From assembly GCA_905221605.1 (NCBI GenBank), contig CAJNDS010000202.1:1018404-1052340 (forward strand): a stretch of DNA of 33,937 nt, in the 5' to 3' direction. The stretch is from Symbiodinium natans. Lineage: Eukaryota > Sar > Dinophyceae > Suessiales > Symbiodiniaceae. A program made the translations under genes and the position numbers. The notes under the pieces are model-generated. The model saw only the letters and a list, made by a program, of their open reading frames with translations. It made no database searches and was not told the DNA's origin. This document shows positions 1 through 9,795 of this stretch, one piece after another; positions within the stretch are counted from its first letter, which is position 1, and each line of letters starts with the position of its first letter.

Positions 1-150
1 TTTCTTGTCAGGTTGAAAACTACGCATGGCCACCTCCAGAAACACTTCCTTCAGGAGCTGATCTGCTCGGAGAACGTTTGGGCCCGCACCATCAAGAAGA
101 TCACCCAGCTTCAGATGAAGGAGTCCACGCAGAACTCTGAGTATGCCTGA
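1..150 (+). CDS. 3' end of a paralogue of the 9796-11022 gene (partial)
   Basis: The first base of the window is the first base of a codon, and the frame stays open for 49 codons to TGA at 148-150. The peptide is identical to the last 49 residues of the protein at 9796-11022 and begins FLVRLKTTHG. The DNA aligns at a constant offset of 10,872 bases with no mismatch inside the coding part. The upstream part of the gene lies outside the window. Function is unknown, as for the complete copy. The two copies point the same way, which fits the unidirectional repeated gene arrangement common in dinoflagellates. I am confident that this is coding because it matches a long intact frame. Confidence 0.75.
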   Translation, partial: FLVRLKTTHGHLQKHFLQELICSENVWARTIKKITQLQMKESTQNSEYA

Positions 151-480
151 GTCTGGGCCTGTATTATACCCCGCTCTCACACCGAAGAGGGCACTGCCCT
201 CGCTTCCGCCTATGGACAATGCTCGGCAGAGCTTTTCGGAAATAGCCCTTTTGACCCGATCCCTCAGCGAACGCCGCAGTGACCTGCGGTTAACCTGGGG
301 CCGTGTGCCCCACTGGAAGCACTGCTGCGATAATGACCTCCAAAAAGAGATGGCCCGTCGTCATCCTAGCCGCCCTAGCTGAGCCTGCCATGTTCAGACA
401 CGAAGCCGAGCTTTTGTGTACGTGAATTGTCGCAGGCCGAAATCGAAGGAGGTCGGTCCGCCTCGCAGTCAGCTGCAGGC
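151..480 (+). repeat. Duplicated 3' flank shared with 11023-11370
   Basis: The homology to the second gene copy continues past the stop codon. From 1 to 409 there is one substitution (C at 371, T at 11243). After about 410 the copies diverge quickly with substitutions and indels but remain alignable to about 480. A 79-codon frame at 143-382 is conserved between the copies only because the DNA is nearly identical, and there is no independent sign that it is coding. It probably includes the 3' untranslated region. Confidence 0.7.
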
Positions 481-1210
481 AGATGCATTGCCTGTGCTTG
501 TAGAATCAAGCAACTCAGGGAAGCACGCCATGTTCATGTTGTACACATGTTCCATCATGTCCCGTCGCATTCCAGCTCCCTGACTCGCGCTACTGTTTGA
601 TCCGTTCTACCAGAGCACATGCTACCAGCAATTCCCCATTTCAGTCTACTCCCAGGAGTAGCTTCATGATACACTTTGCGGACGAATGCTGGTTTGGTGA
701 TTATGCTGCTCAAATTGGCAGAGGCGATTCACGAAATTTTCATTTGGCAGATGTGTTTTTGTTTTAAACGCGCTTTGTGCAACTCAAATTCATAGGTGGC
801 TTTTCGCTACTCGATTTCGCGCCCCCAGGAGCCGTTTAGCAGGCAGGTTTCTGAGAGGGTAGGGTGGGGGTTGAGGGGAATAGCTTGCCAGAGACATGGC
901 AGGAGTCCAGGAAAGGAGCTTAGCTGCATGAATCCGCGCGTCAGCCATTATCGCGTCATTTTTAGTACAGCTTTTAGCATAGCATATTGGCACAAGAAAT
1001 ACCATTCAGGTACTGTATGTAAAGGAGTAAGTAATGAAAATGCTTCTAATGCATTATCTGGATGTGAGAAAGAAAAGAAGCCGAGATGAGTTTGAAGAAG
1101 ATATCGATAGAGAATTAATTTTAACGCTACGCGACCCGCCTCGGCCCGGCCCAGCGCATCCGCGTGAGCATGGTGATTCCGCAGCGCCCAAGTCGCTGGA
1201 CCCAAGCAAT
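480..1210. other. Unassigned intergenic DNA
   Basis: Short frames on both strands overlap one another and show no recognisable domain. No RNA gene, transposon end or regulatory motif that I can defend is visible. The stretch around 1021-1120 is purine-rich. Confidence 0.5.
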
Positions 1211-1352
1211 AAGGGTTGGGTTTAGGATTTAGGGTTCCGGGTTTATGGTTTATGGTTTGGGGTTTAGGGTTGAGGGTTAGTTTAGGATTGAGGGCTTAGG
1301 GCTCAAGGTTCATGCTTTGGGGTTTAGGGTTTTTTGGGGTTTAGGGTTCAAG
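1211..1352 (+). repeat. Degenerate telomere-like (TTTAGGG) island
   Basis: Repeated GGGTTTAGG-type heptamers with many substitutions run through this stretch, for example TTTAGGGTT at 1261-1272 and again at 1321 and 1338. The pattern resembles the plant-type TTTAGGG telomere repeat, which dinoflagellates are also known to use. Decay of the units suggests an old interstitial copy rather than a chromosome end. Confidence 0.6.
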
Positions 1353-1395
1353 AGACGGTTCGGCTTGGATTGATCGTAGGGTTGAGCCAGGCCCC

Positions 1396-1665
1396 TCAGG
1401 GGGGGTAGGGGTGGGGGGGGGAAGGGGGGCAGAGGGGAAAGGGAGTTTCGGTTCAATTCGGCTCCGTGCTCACCAGTGGAGCCTCGAAAACCCGCGGGGG
1501 GCGAGGTAGGGGTGGGGGGGTGGGGGGGGGTGGGGGGGGGGGGGGTGGTGGGGGGTGGGGGGGGGTGGGGGGGGGGTGGGGGGGGGGTGGGGGGTGGGGG
1601 GGGGTGGGGGGGGGGGGGGGGGGTGGGGGGGGTGGGGGGGGGTGGGGGGGGGGGGGGGGGGGGGC
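1396..1665 (+). repeat. G-rich low-complexity tract, strong G-quadruplex potential
   Basis: Two blocks (about 1396-1434 and 1496-1664) consist of runs of 4 to 17 G separated by single T residues. The longer block is about 170 bases with almost no other base on the + strand. Many overlapping G-quadruplex configurations are possible. The long frames that cross it encode only poly-Gly or poly-Pro and are artefacts of composition. Confidence 0.85.
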
Positions 1666-3384
1666 GAACCGTCCGCTTGCGGACCCCGGTTTCCCAGGGG
1701 GGGTTCCCATTTGAGGCAAAAAAAGGGGTCCGAAAATTGGCTTGGGTGTGGGGGGAGGATTTGGAGGGGGGTGCCTGTTCTGACAACCTATACACCTCCG
1801 GCCCGAGGCCTCGGCGGATATCTTTCCATTGAAATCTTTACTAATACAGAAAGAAAGAAATGCCATTTTATTGTTAGTGGAATTCCTTAATAGATCAATA
1901 GAAGATAGAAAGTGTAGACTAAAATATGAGAAAGAAGAAAGCACAAAGAAGAAATGGAAATAGACAATGAAAGACAAAGAACCTCTTTAATGTACAGCCA
2001 CGGGCACCATGACCCCAAGCTTCGGAGCAGGAACAGTGCTGCCATGTGCTACTACCCGTTTATCCTAAACAGTCAGGACATGTCAAGACAGTAGGTTTCA
2101 GAATGGCAATGCTCTTTGAGCCCTAATGTCCTAATGTTGCCGCCGGCCCTTCCGGAAACTGGCATCGCGGGACTTTTGCAGGAGAGGCAGCTGCACGGCA
2201 TCGCGGGAAGGACCGACTTCGCAGAAGGCGAAACTTGGCATGGAATTGGGGCCGTACTTCAGGGTCCAGGGTTTGGGGATCAGGGTTTCGGGTTTAGGGC
2301 TTGGGGTTTAGGGCATGCTGCTCTGCTTCTGGCAATGACGACGAGGATGGTGCTGATCGTTTGTGGATGTCCCATGCCGGTGCTCGATGCTTCCACGGAG
2401 CTTGGAAGTGAACAGCATCAGGGGTCGGCCACACAAAGCCCCAGGCCACCGGGAAGTGGTGACCCTCAAAAACTCAAAGCCCGGAGACTCTAAGCTCTGA
2501 GGCCTCCAGCATTTTTGAGAGATCTAAGGGTTGGCTCGGCTTGGAGTTGGACGAGAAGGCGAGCCGCAAATTGCAGGAGTTGCAGGAGAGACCACAACAG
2601 TCTAAGCAGTAAGCAGAGCATAGACTATGCTCTGCATATGAAATCACGCCACGCAGCCTTCTAAAGCCACCAAGGAAGCGAACACACAACTAAGGACATG
2701 CCCAAGGGCATGGTAAGGGTGTTCCATGATGTTCGCTCAGGGCCCCTCTCTTCTTCATGGCTCGCACCTCTCCTCCCAGCGCAGTGCTGCAGTGCTGCGC
2801 GCCTTCTAGACCAGGCAAGATTGATGGCGCGGTCAGGGGCAAAGTGTACTTCCAGTGCAGTGCCCCCCCCCAGCGTGTGCTGCGGCCGTCGTGTGTCGTC
2901 GTGGGTCGTCGTGCGCCTCCGTGTCTACCGTATGTGTCCGGTAAAGCTAGCAGTCGCCCTGTTGGTCCGATAGAAGCGACTTTTCAAGCTCTCAACGGGC
3001 CATGTTGTTTTTGAAGCTTCTGTGAAGCATCAAGCATTGCGTGGCTCTTGAGCAGAGCCATGTACAAGAGAAACTTGCGGAAGCAAGATGCAGCCGAGCC
3101 ATATCCACACCGCGCGCTTCAGAGGGGTTTTCACTTGTCGGGGTTAGCTTTCACCCTCCATAGTTGGGAAGAGATTCCGGTTTACCTGGCATGAGTCTTC
3201 TGACAGGTACGGCTTGTTCGTCCGCTCCATTTCCAAGGCGCTGCGCAGGTTGGCGGCACTGGCCCGAGCTTTCGAGTTCACTCCCGCAACCCCAATGAGT
3301 TCCCTCCGAGTGATCAAGCCAGAAAACCCCGCCAAGTTCATGTCTGAAAAAAAGTGGTACGAGGCACTCCGCGGGCAGAACTGG
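1666..3384. other. Unassigned intergenic DNA with one telomere-like island
   Basis: No convincing coding region is visible. A short telomere-like island (AGGGTTTGGGG, GGGTTTAGGGC and relatives) lies at 2261-2314. Frames in this stretch are short, overlap on both strands and carry no recognised domain. Confidence 0.45.
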
Positions 3385-3573
3385 ATACTCTTTCTTCTCT
3401 TCTCTCTCTTTCTCTCTTTCTCTCTTTCTCTCTTTCTCTCTTTCTCTCTTTCTCTCTTTCTCTCTTTCTCTCTTTTTCTCTCTTTCTCTCTTTCTCTCTC
3501 TTTCTCTCTTTCTCTCTTTTCTCTCTTTCTCTCTTTCTCTCTTTTCTCTCTTTCTCTCTTTTCTCTCTTTCTC

Positions 3574-3608
<35 letters not shown>

Positions 3609-4030
3609 CTCTTTCTCTCTTTCTCTCTTTTCTCTCTTTCTCTCTTTCTCTCTTTTCTCTCTTTCTCTCTTTCTCTCTTTCTCTCTTTCTCTCTTTTCTC
3701 TCTTTCTCTCTTTCTCTCTTTCTCTCTTTCTCTCTTTCTCTCTTTCTCTCTTTCTCTCTTTCTCTCTTTCTCTCTTTCTCTCTTTCTCTCTTTCTCTCTT
3801 TCTCTCTTTCTCTCTTTCTCTCTTTCTCTCTTTCTCTCTTTCTCTCTTTCTCTCTTTCTCTCTTTCTCTCTTTCTCTCTTTCTCTCTTTCTCTCTTTCTC
3901 TCTTTCTCTCTTTCTCTCTTTCTCTCTTTCTCTCTTTCTCTCTTTCTCTCTTTCTCTCTTTCTCTCTTTCTCTCTCTCTCTCTCGTTCTCTCTTTCTCTC
4001 TTTCTCTATTCTCTCTTTCTCTTCTTCTAA
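3385..4030 (+). repeat. Long (TTTCTCTC)n microsatellite
   Basis: About 640 bases of an 8-bp pyrimidine unit (TTTCTCTC), with phase slips giving TTTTCTCTC and TTTCTCTCTC variants concentrated in the first half (3470-3700). The second half (3710-3970) is almost perfectly regular. One strand is all pyrimidine, so the tract could form a triplex. The long Lys/Arg/Glu-rich and Ser/Phe/Leu-rich frames here are repeat artefacts. Confidence 0.95.
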
Positions 4031-5500
4031 GGAGCAGTAGCGAGCATGAGGCAGCCTGGAGTGGCACAACCCACAAGAAGATTTGCAGGTCTCATTGAAT
4101 CAAAGGCTGTCCTCAGCTTCTCACACCTGCGAGGTGCTAGGCTGGCCAGGCTCTTCATCTCCGTCAGCTCAGGCCCCTGCAGAAGCGGATATTGAATGAG
4201 CAGGGTTCGCTTATGTTCACCCGAATTGCAGTATCCAGCGGCAGAATCTTCGACTTTGGATTCATTTGCAGGCCCAGGGTTTTTCGAAGGCAAATTCCCG
4301 ATTCTTTGCAGGGAGTCCTACAAGAACATGTAGTAATTGTGACAGGAACCGCGTTTGTAGAAATGCTTCGACAGACTCAGCCAGCACCCCATTCTTTAAG
4401 CTGCAGATTCGAGTCAGACCAGCACACTTCAACTCATCCGAGTCCAAGAATCCCAAGATCCACCACTTGTACAGTCGTCGCCTAGTTCTCGAAGTTTCTA
4501 GGCGCAGACGACAGCAGTCGGCTTTCTCTCTGATCCCAGAATACTATCAGCTGTTTCTTAACTACTATACTTCCATGGCCAGAACATCCTGAATCATGCT
4601 TCATGACCCCAGTAAGCTCCGGCATCTGAGGGATTCCAGCTGTAGGAAGGCCACACCTAGCAATCCCTCCTGAGAACCCTCCGTGGACCCTCAACCCGGG
4701 ATCCTAAACCGCAGAACTGGGACATGGGCCGACCTGTCTCATACGAGTTTCAGTCCCGGGCCAGGGCCGAAATGCACCCAAAATCTGTGATCTAAAGTCC
4801 CAAGCGCCCACAGTGTACTACGCCCTTTGCAGCCTCTCCAGCCCCTATGCAAGGCTAGGATTCGAGCCCAGCTGGCCCAGGCCATGGAAGAGGGGGCTTC
4901 GGGGAGGGCTTTTAGGGGATGAGGTTCCCTTCTTCATAGGACCAGTAGGTAGAGGGCTTTCAGGATAGGACCATGATGTGACGACCTACATGTCTGTGCC
5001 AGAGACGGCGGTGGTCGGGCAGCCTGTGTCTACTACGGTTCGGTATCCCTCCAGAAGCCTCTCATTCAGAGCTTTAGAGTTAAGTTTAGGGTTTAGGGTT
5101 TTATGACTCCTCTCTGAGCGTCGGGGTGTGGGGGTCATAGGGAGTCCCATGGTTGTGGAGGCGTTCAAGATCTCGGCTTGGCCGTGCCATGCGAGGGTGT
5201 TGAGGGTCCGCTATGGCCGACACGATATCATTCAGCTCCGCCATGTGACGCGGTTGGAGATGTGATCTGCTTTCTGGATAGTCATGCTTCCGCTTCCTGA
5301 AGGCATGGTCTATGTTCATGAGGCCATGTTTGGTGATGTCGCGCTTCCCAAGAGTCACGTGGCTAGTAGGCTAGTACCCAAATATCGAGGAGACTCAGGA
5401 TGAATACTTTTGCTATCCTGGCTTTCTGTTCGCAATTAGGACATTTTTCTGGCCCCTGTGAAGACCCCAGGCCGCGCATGTTCACAAGCCCGATCTGATG
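4031..5500. other. Unassigned intergenic DNA
   Basis: No recognised gene. Two perfect TTTAGGG units stand at 5082-5101. On the minus strand 5358-5101 an 85-codon frame has a plausible, non-repetitive amino-acid composition (it includes HGLMNIDHAF and HMAELNDIVS), but it has no domain that I recognise and no supporting context, so I do not call it a gene. Confidence 0.4.
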
Positions 5501-5501
5501 C

Positions 5502-5518
5502 GCAGCCATTTTGGCAAG
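5502..5518 (+). promoter_or_regulatory. Relic of the dinoflagellate spliced leader
   Basis: The sequence GCAGCCATTTTGGCAAG keeps the diagnostic core AGCCATTTTGGC of the conserved dinoflagellate spliced leader and then AAG, with the two bases TC missing. It lies 34 bases upstream of the ATG at 5553, where a mature mRNA would carry its leader. Genomic leader relics are known signs of mRNA that was reverse-transcribed and reinserted. A chance match over the 12-base core is unlikely at this exact place, but it cannot be excluded by eye. Confidence 0.6.
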
Positions 5519-5552
5519 AAGCAAGGCGTGGTAAGGCCAAAGCCTCTACGAC

Positions 5553-7347
5553 ATGGCAGCTGTGACCTATGTCGATAGCTCCCAGTCCGAGTTTTCCTAC
5601 CACGCGCGGCCGTTTCCTATGTGGGCCGTCAGCGTCTCCGAGGTGCTGCGTATGAAAGCTCCGGTCCAGCAGCATGAAGAGCTCCTCAGATCCGGTCAGG
5701 TGGTGTTGCATGAGCCAGAGTTTTACGTGCTCTTCGTCTCACATCAATGGTTGGGACTACACCATCCGGACCCGGACGGAAGACAGTTTCAAGTGCTCCA
5801 GGAGGCGTTAGGCGGCTGCATCTCTGGAAGGCTGCTGAAGGAATCAGACTCGGTTTCAAGAACGCTGGTGGGGAACCGCCCAGCATCAAGCAATGAGCGT
5901 CGAGCTATGCGCAATGGCTACATTTGGCTGGATTGGTTCTGCATTCCACAGGACCCCTCCCAGCATGCAAACCAGCAACTAGCCATCAAGTATCTTACGT
6001 TGATGCTTGCAGTTGCTTCATGGCATTGGTTCCGCCGCTTCTACACGAATCTGGGAAAACCTGTGATTACGAGTCCTGGCTGCGGAGGGGCTGGTGCTTA
6101 GCAGAGCTTTGGTGTACACAACTATCCAGCAGACAAAGCTTGCCCATGATTGCCATACGTGGTCCTGACGCTGCGTCCAAGCTGTAAATTGGGTCTACAC
6201 CCTCCCACACGAGGGAGAGTTTAGCCTAGAAGCGGATCGAAGTCGCATCAGGGACATGCTGCAGGCATCGCTGCAGTGCCGTATTGCGTTTCTGGAAGCA
6301 AAGAAGACTCATCCGGCTCTTTGCAGGTATTTGAAAGGAAGGTTTCACGACTGGGCTGATGCTGAACCTTCCCACACGCAACGATCCGAAGAGGACTTTC
6401 TGTCCCATTTCGGATTCCCGAGCTTGGCAGAGGGCTTGAAAGTCAGAGACATCGGTGCTTTGGCTTGCGCCGTGCTCTCGGACAACATTCCGATGATCCA
6501 GAGGCTTGTCCAAGCCAAGGCTTGCATGAGAACTCGTTGCAAGCCACTTATGAACGTAGATGTCCTGGCTTGGACGCCCTTGCACCTAGCCGTGCAACGG
6601 GGCTCTCGCGCACTCCCCGTCATGGCAGAGCTCTTGCGATTGAAGGCAGATCCCAACTCAACCGATACACTTGGCTTGCCACTGCTGGGCATTAGTCGAG
6701 ATGCTGCCACAGTGGAGTTTTTGGTTCAGCACCATGCCGATGTGAACTTTCAAGCTGGAGTGTCCAAGGTGTCCCCACTTGGTCTGAGTGCAGCCAGGGT
6801 GTCATCAGCCTCAGTTATCAGCAAATTACTGGAACTGCGCGCTGATGTCAACGGCAGCGAAGCCCGCGGGGGTCTTGGACATTCAGCGCTTGTGAACTTA
6901 ATTTGGGAATCGAGGACTCTCCAACAAGGAGGCGTGCAATTGGCTGCGCTGCTTGTCCGCGCAAGAGCCGATGTCAATGCATCGGGGCGTGCGACAGGTC
7001 TCTTCCGTTGCCTTGAACTGGGCTTTCGGGCAGCGGTTTGCTTGGGCTCAAGAAGTTCATTCTCATCCTTTCATGCGAATAGCAGTTCAGGCCCACTTGG
7101 CTACGCAGCTCTGGGCGGGCACGCGCCCATGGTCTCCCTTTTGCTTGCTTCCCGAGCAGATCCCGACCTTCCCAATTCGCGTGGCATGACTCCAAGGCAG
7201 CTCGCAGATGCCCAGACCCAACTCCTGTTTGAGTGCATGGACTGCATGGAGTGCTCTCCCGAGGGGCTGACAGATTCCAACATGCAACCCCTGTTTTGCG
7301 AAGACAACGCCAATGACTGGGATGAGCAGCGTTGCTTTTCTATATGA
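5553..7347 (+). pseudogene. TIR/HET-like domain plus ankyrin-repeat protein, two frameshifts
   Basis: Three frames join into one protein of about 597 residues. The first (ATG 5553) contains FVSHQWLG, HPDPDG and IWLDWFCIPQ. The second, entered near 5990-6000, continues YVDACSCF, MALVPPLL, CDYESW and RRGWCLAELW. The third, entered near 6184, continues NWVYTLPHEGEF and then about six ankyrin repeats (for example WTPLHLAVQRG, ADPNSTD, LLELRADVNG, LGYAALGGHA). The N-terminal motifs look like a TIR- or HET-type Rossmann fold (SHxW strand, D near IPQ, WCxxEL helix). This is inferred from pattern, not proven. Each junction fits loss of one base, so it is a decayed gene or has consensus errors. It has no introns and follows a spliced-leader relic, so a retroposed mRNA is likely. 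Ankyrin repeats normally bind proteins; partners are unknown. Confidence 0.7.
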
Positions 7348-9795
7348 AAGAGCAGGTAGTCATATAGAGAGACGCGATTATCGGCCGGGTGGCCACGCAG
7401 CGTAACAGCATACTCCGCGTAGGCCAGGCGGCTATCAAACATGACTTCACGCGAAGGCCCGCATAGGATGTCAACTCAAAGACAAGATCCCCGCAACAAT
7501 AAACAACGCTCCAAGTGCGCGCAGAAGCCGTTGCGGATCAGTGGGGTCAGATCATGCAAGATCTGGGCCAACATTTTTGGTGTTCCGTCCTCCGAGGCCT
7601 TTGTGGCTGTGAGGCTGTGACGGATGTTAAGGTCATTCAGGCAGGAACAAATCCTGATGTTTGAAATGTTTCGTTGGTGTGGCTCAAGGCGCTGTACAGT
7701 ACCGATGCCCCCAACACAAGCCTAAGCGATTTAATCCTAAACCTGCCTCCTGCACGATCAGCCGAAGGAGTAGGATCTCCAGGTGTTTCAGAAACAGTTC
7801 CCAGCATCGTTTTAGAAGGCTCGCTCTTAAAGCAAGTACGAGTCTGCTCTCGCCTCTGCATTTTGTGAAATGCTTCGGATCTCCCAAGGGAGTGCTCAAA
7901 ACCGGAGCCGCTTTGGGATCTACTCCCACCGCACTCCTAGGGTGTTTGTCGCTTTCCGTCTTCGGTTCGAGCGCCTGCCACCAGGCACTGCCGATTCGTG
8001 GAGGAGCTGCAGCCCGGGCCAAGGCCTGCGACCTTGGATCGAGGGTTTTTCGCTTGTGATTTGTGGCTTCGGACTGTACGCCGGAGGTGCATGTGGATGG
8101 GTGGCAGCTTTCACAGTGTACGAAGTACGCCGGTGGTACTCCATGTTCAGCGTGCAGGTGGTGACTGTTGCGGGCGTCGGGTCCCTCGTTTCAGAGGCAG
8201 GCCCAGCAGATTGTGAGCAGCGATTGGCAAAAAAGGACATCATCAGCGCATCATCGCACCTGCTCACTGATTTAGTCTAAGGGTTCCAGGCCTCTGGCTC
8301 GAGAACCCTTCGAGTTCAGCAACTTTCGTACTGGCCAGGTCCAAGTGCGATGCCATTGCCCGCGCTGCAGGCATGTTGAAAGATGTTGAAAGTATTGAAA
8401 CTGAAGGAAGCTTCCAAAAAACTGCGAGGATGGCAGCGGTCTCTCTGCCAGTCGAACTGGGGTGAATGTTGTGTCGCGCTCTGAGACGAGCCCATGCTTT
8501 CCACTCCAGACTCTAGATCTGTTGGCAGGGGCGTGATTTTCGAGTCTCCTCCTCTAGCGATGCGATGGGTCAGGTGTGACGCTGCTTGCTTGAGCACGAA
8601 TGAAGTCGCAGCTCTTGCAATGGACGCGTCCTCATGCCGAGCAATCTAGAGCGTTGTGTCATGTTGTGTCCTGACATCTCGTTGAATGCAGAGCACTGCA
8701 AGGTGCCTGCTGGCGAAGAGTTTGTCAGCCCAGCGCGCAGATTCTGCAGCAAACCTGCACCTGGGAAAGGTGGGCTGGTTGTGAGATTCGGCTGGTGCAC
8801 CCAGGCCATGTAGCACTGCTGGATGTGGCGCTCGGGGAACTGCCAGGCCCCCCCTGCGCGAAAGTTGTACGAGTTGCCAGAGGCTGTAGCTGTGATTCCA
8901 GGGTTCTCGGAGTCTAGGAGTCTAGGAGTCTAGGACTTCAAGAGGCCAAACTTACACTCACCCTCGCCTGAAGCCCCTCTGAAGTCATCCTGGCAACAGT
9001 TGTGGGCTTCCATTTTCATAGCCGCAAGTGAGATGAAGCTTGCAAAGGTGCTGAGGAAAGTGGCCAACAAACCCCCGACGTGTGGTTTAGCACCGAAAGA
9101 GATTAGCAAATGTTTCAAAGCCCGACAAGCCAACACATTTCTGATTTCTGCCTAAACCCAAAACATGTGCCCCAAACCCGAAAAGTATATACCTGCCCAA
9201 ACACGAAACCCTGCCCAAACCAAAAACATTACCGCGAAAACCCGAAAAAGCAAACAGAGGCGGAAAGCCTTCCCTGAACCTGAAAACGTAGAGGCGAACG
9301 GGCCCACGCGCCAAGATGATCCAAGGCATCCCCGCAAGCCCAACAGCCTCTGGTAGGAATTTTGTGTTCAGCATTCTTCAAATAGGGGCCTTTTTGGGGT
9401 TGAGGGATTTGCGGGGTCTTTGAATGATAAGGGTTTGGGGATGTTAAGGTGCAGGGTTGAAGGAAACGAGTCCATGTGCTTCTGGAATTGCACTGGGCTG
9501 AAATGTGGGGGGTGGGGGGGCGTGTGAGTCCCTTTTAAGGCAGCCGTCTCGGAGCCACTGCTTTACATGCAAAGCTTACCTTTGCCAGCGCTTTTACGCA
9601 GGCGTTGACACTGTCGTTTCTGTCTCTACGTGGTTCGAGCTGCAGTTCCGACTGAGAAGCATCTCGCCCTTGTGCGCAACGCAGGCATTATCTTCCTTAC
9701 CTGGTCGCCGAATCCTGCTGCGCTTCGTGACTCTCTGGTGGGTTCTTTGCCAGTCCGTGCCTAAGGCTGTTCCTTCACATGTTGCACAAGTGACG
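7348..9795. other. Unassigned DNA between ankyrin retrocopy and next gene
   Basis: No recognised gene. A frame at 7870-8280 (+) encodes a hydrophobic stretch (LVICGFGLYAGG onward) that could be membrane-spanning, but nothing supports expression. Three copies of AGTCTAGG stand at 8911-8934. At 9150-9245 the + strand is rich in CCCAAAC and CCCGAAAA units, a decayed telomere-like island in reverse orientation; forward relatives lie at 9395-9460. Confidence 0.4.

Noticed and set aside
143-382. A 79-codon frame preserved at 143-382 and 11015-11254
   Set aside because: Its start overlaps the end of the upstream coding region, and its conservation equals that of the surrounding non-coding DNA, so it follows from the duplication.
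1310-1977. Long proline-rich (minus) and glycine-rich (plus) reading frames
   Set aside because: They exist only because the G tract has no stop codons in several frames.
3144-4098. Reading frames of 230-310 codons rich in Arg/Glu/Lys or Ser/Leu/Phe
   Set aside because: They are translations of the (TTTCTCTC)n tract; the flanks add no domain.
9505-9795. N-terminal extension of the 9796 gene (97 codons)
   Set aside because: It has no ATG (it begins at a GTG), starts in a G-rich run and has non-coding-like composition. It may be 5' UTR or intron.
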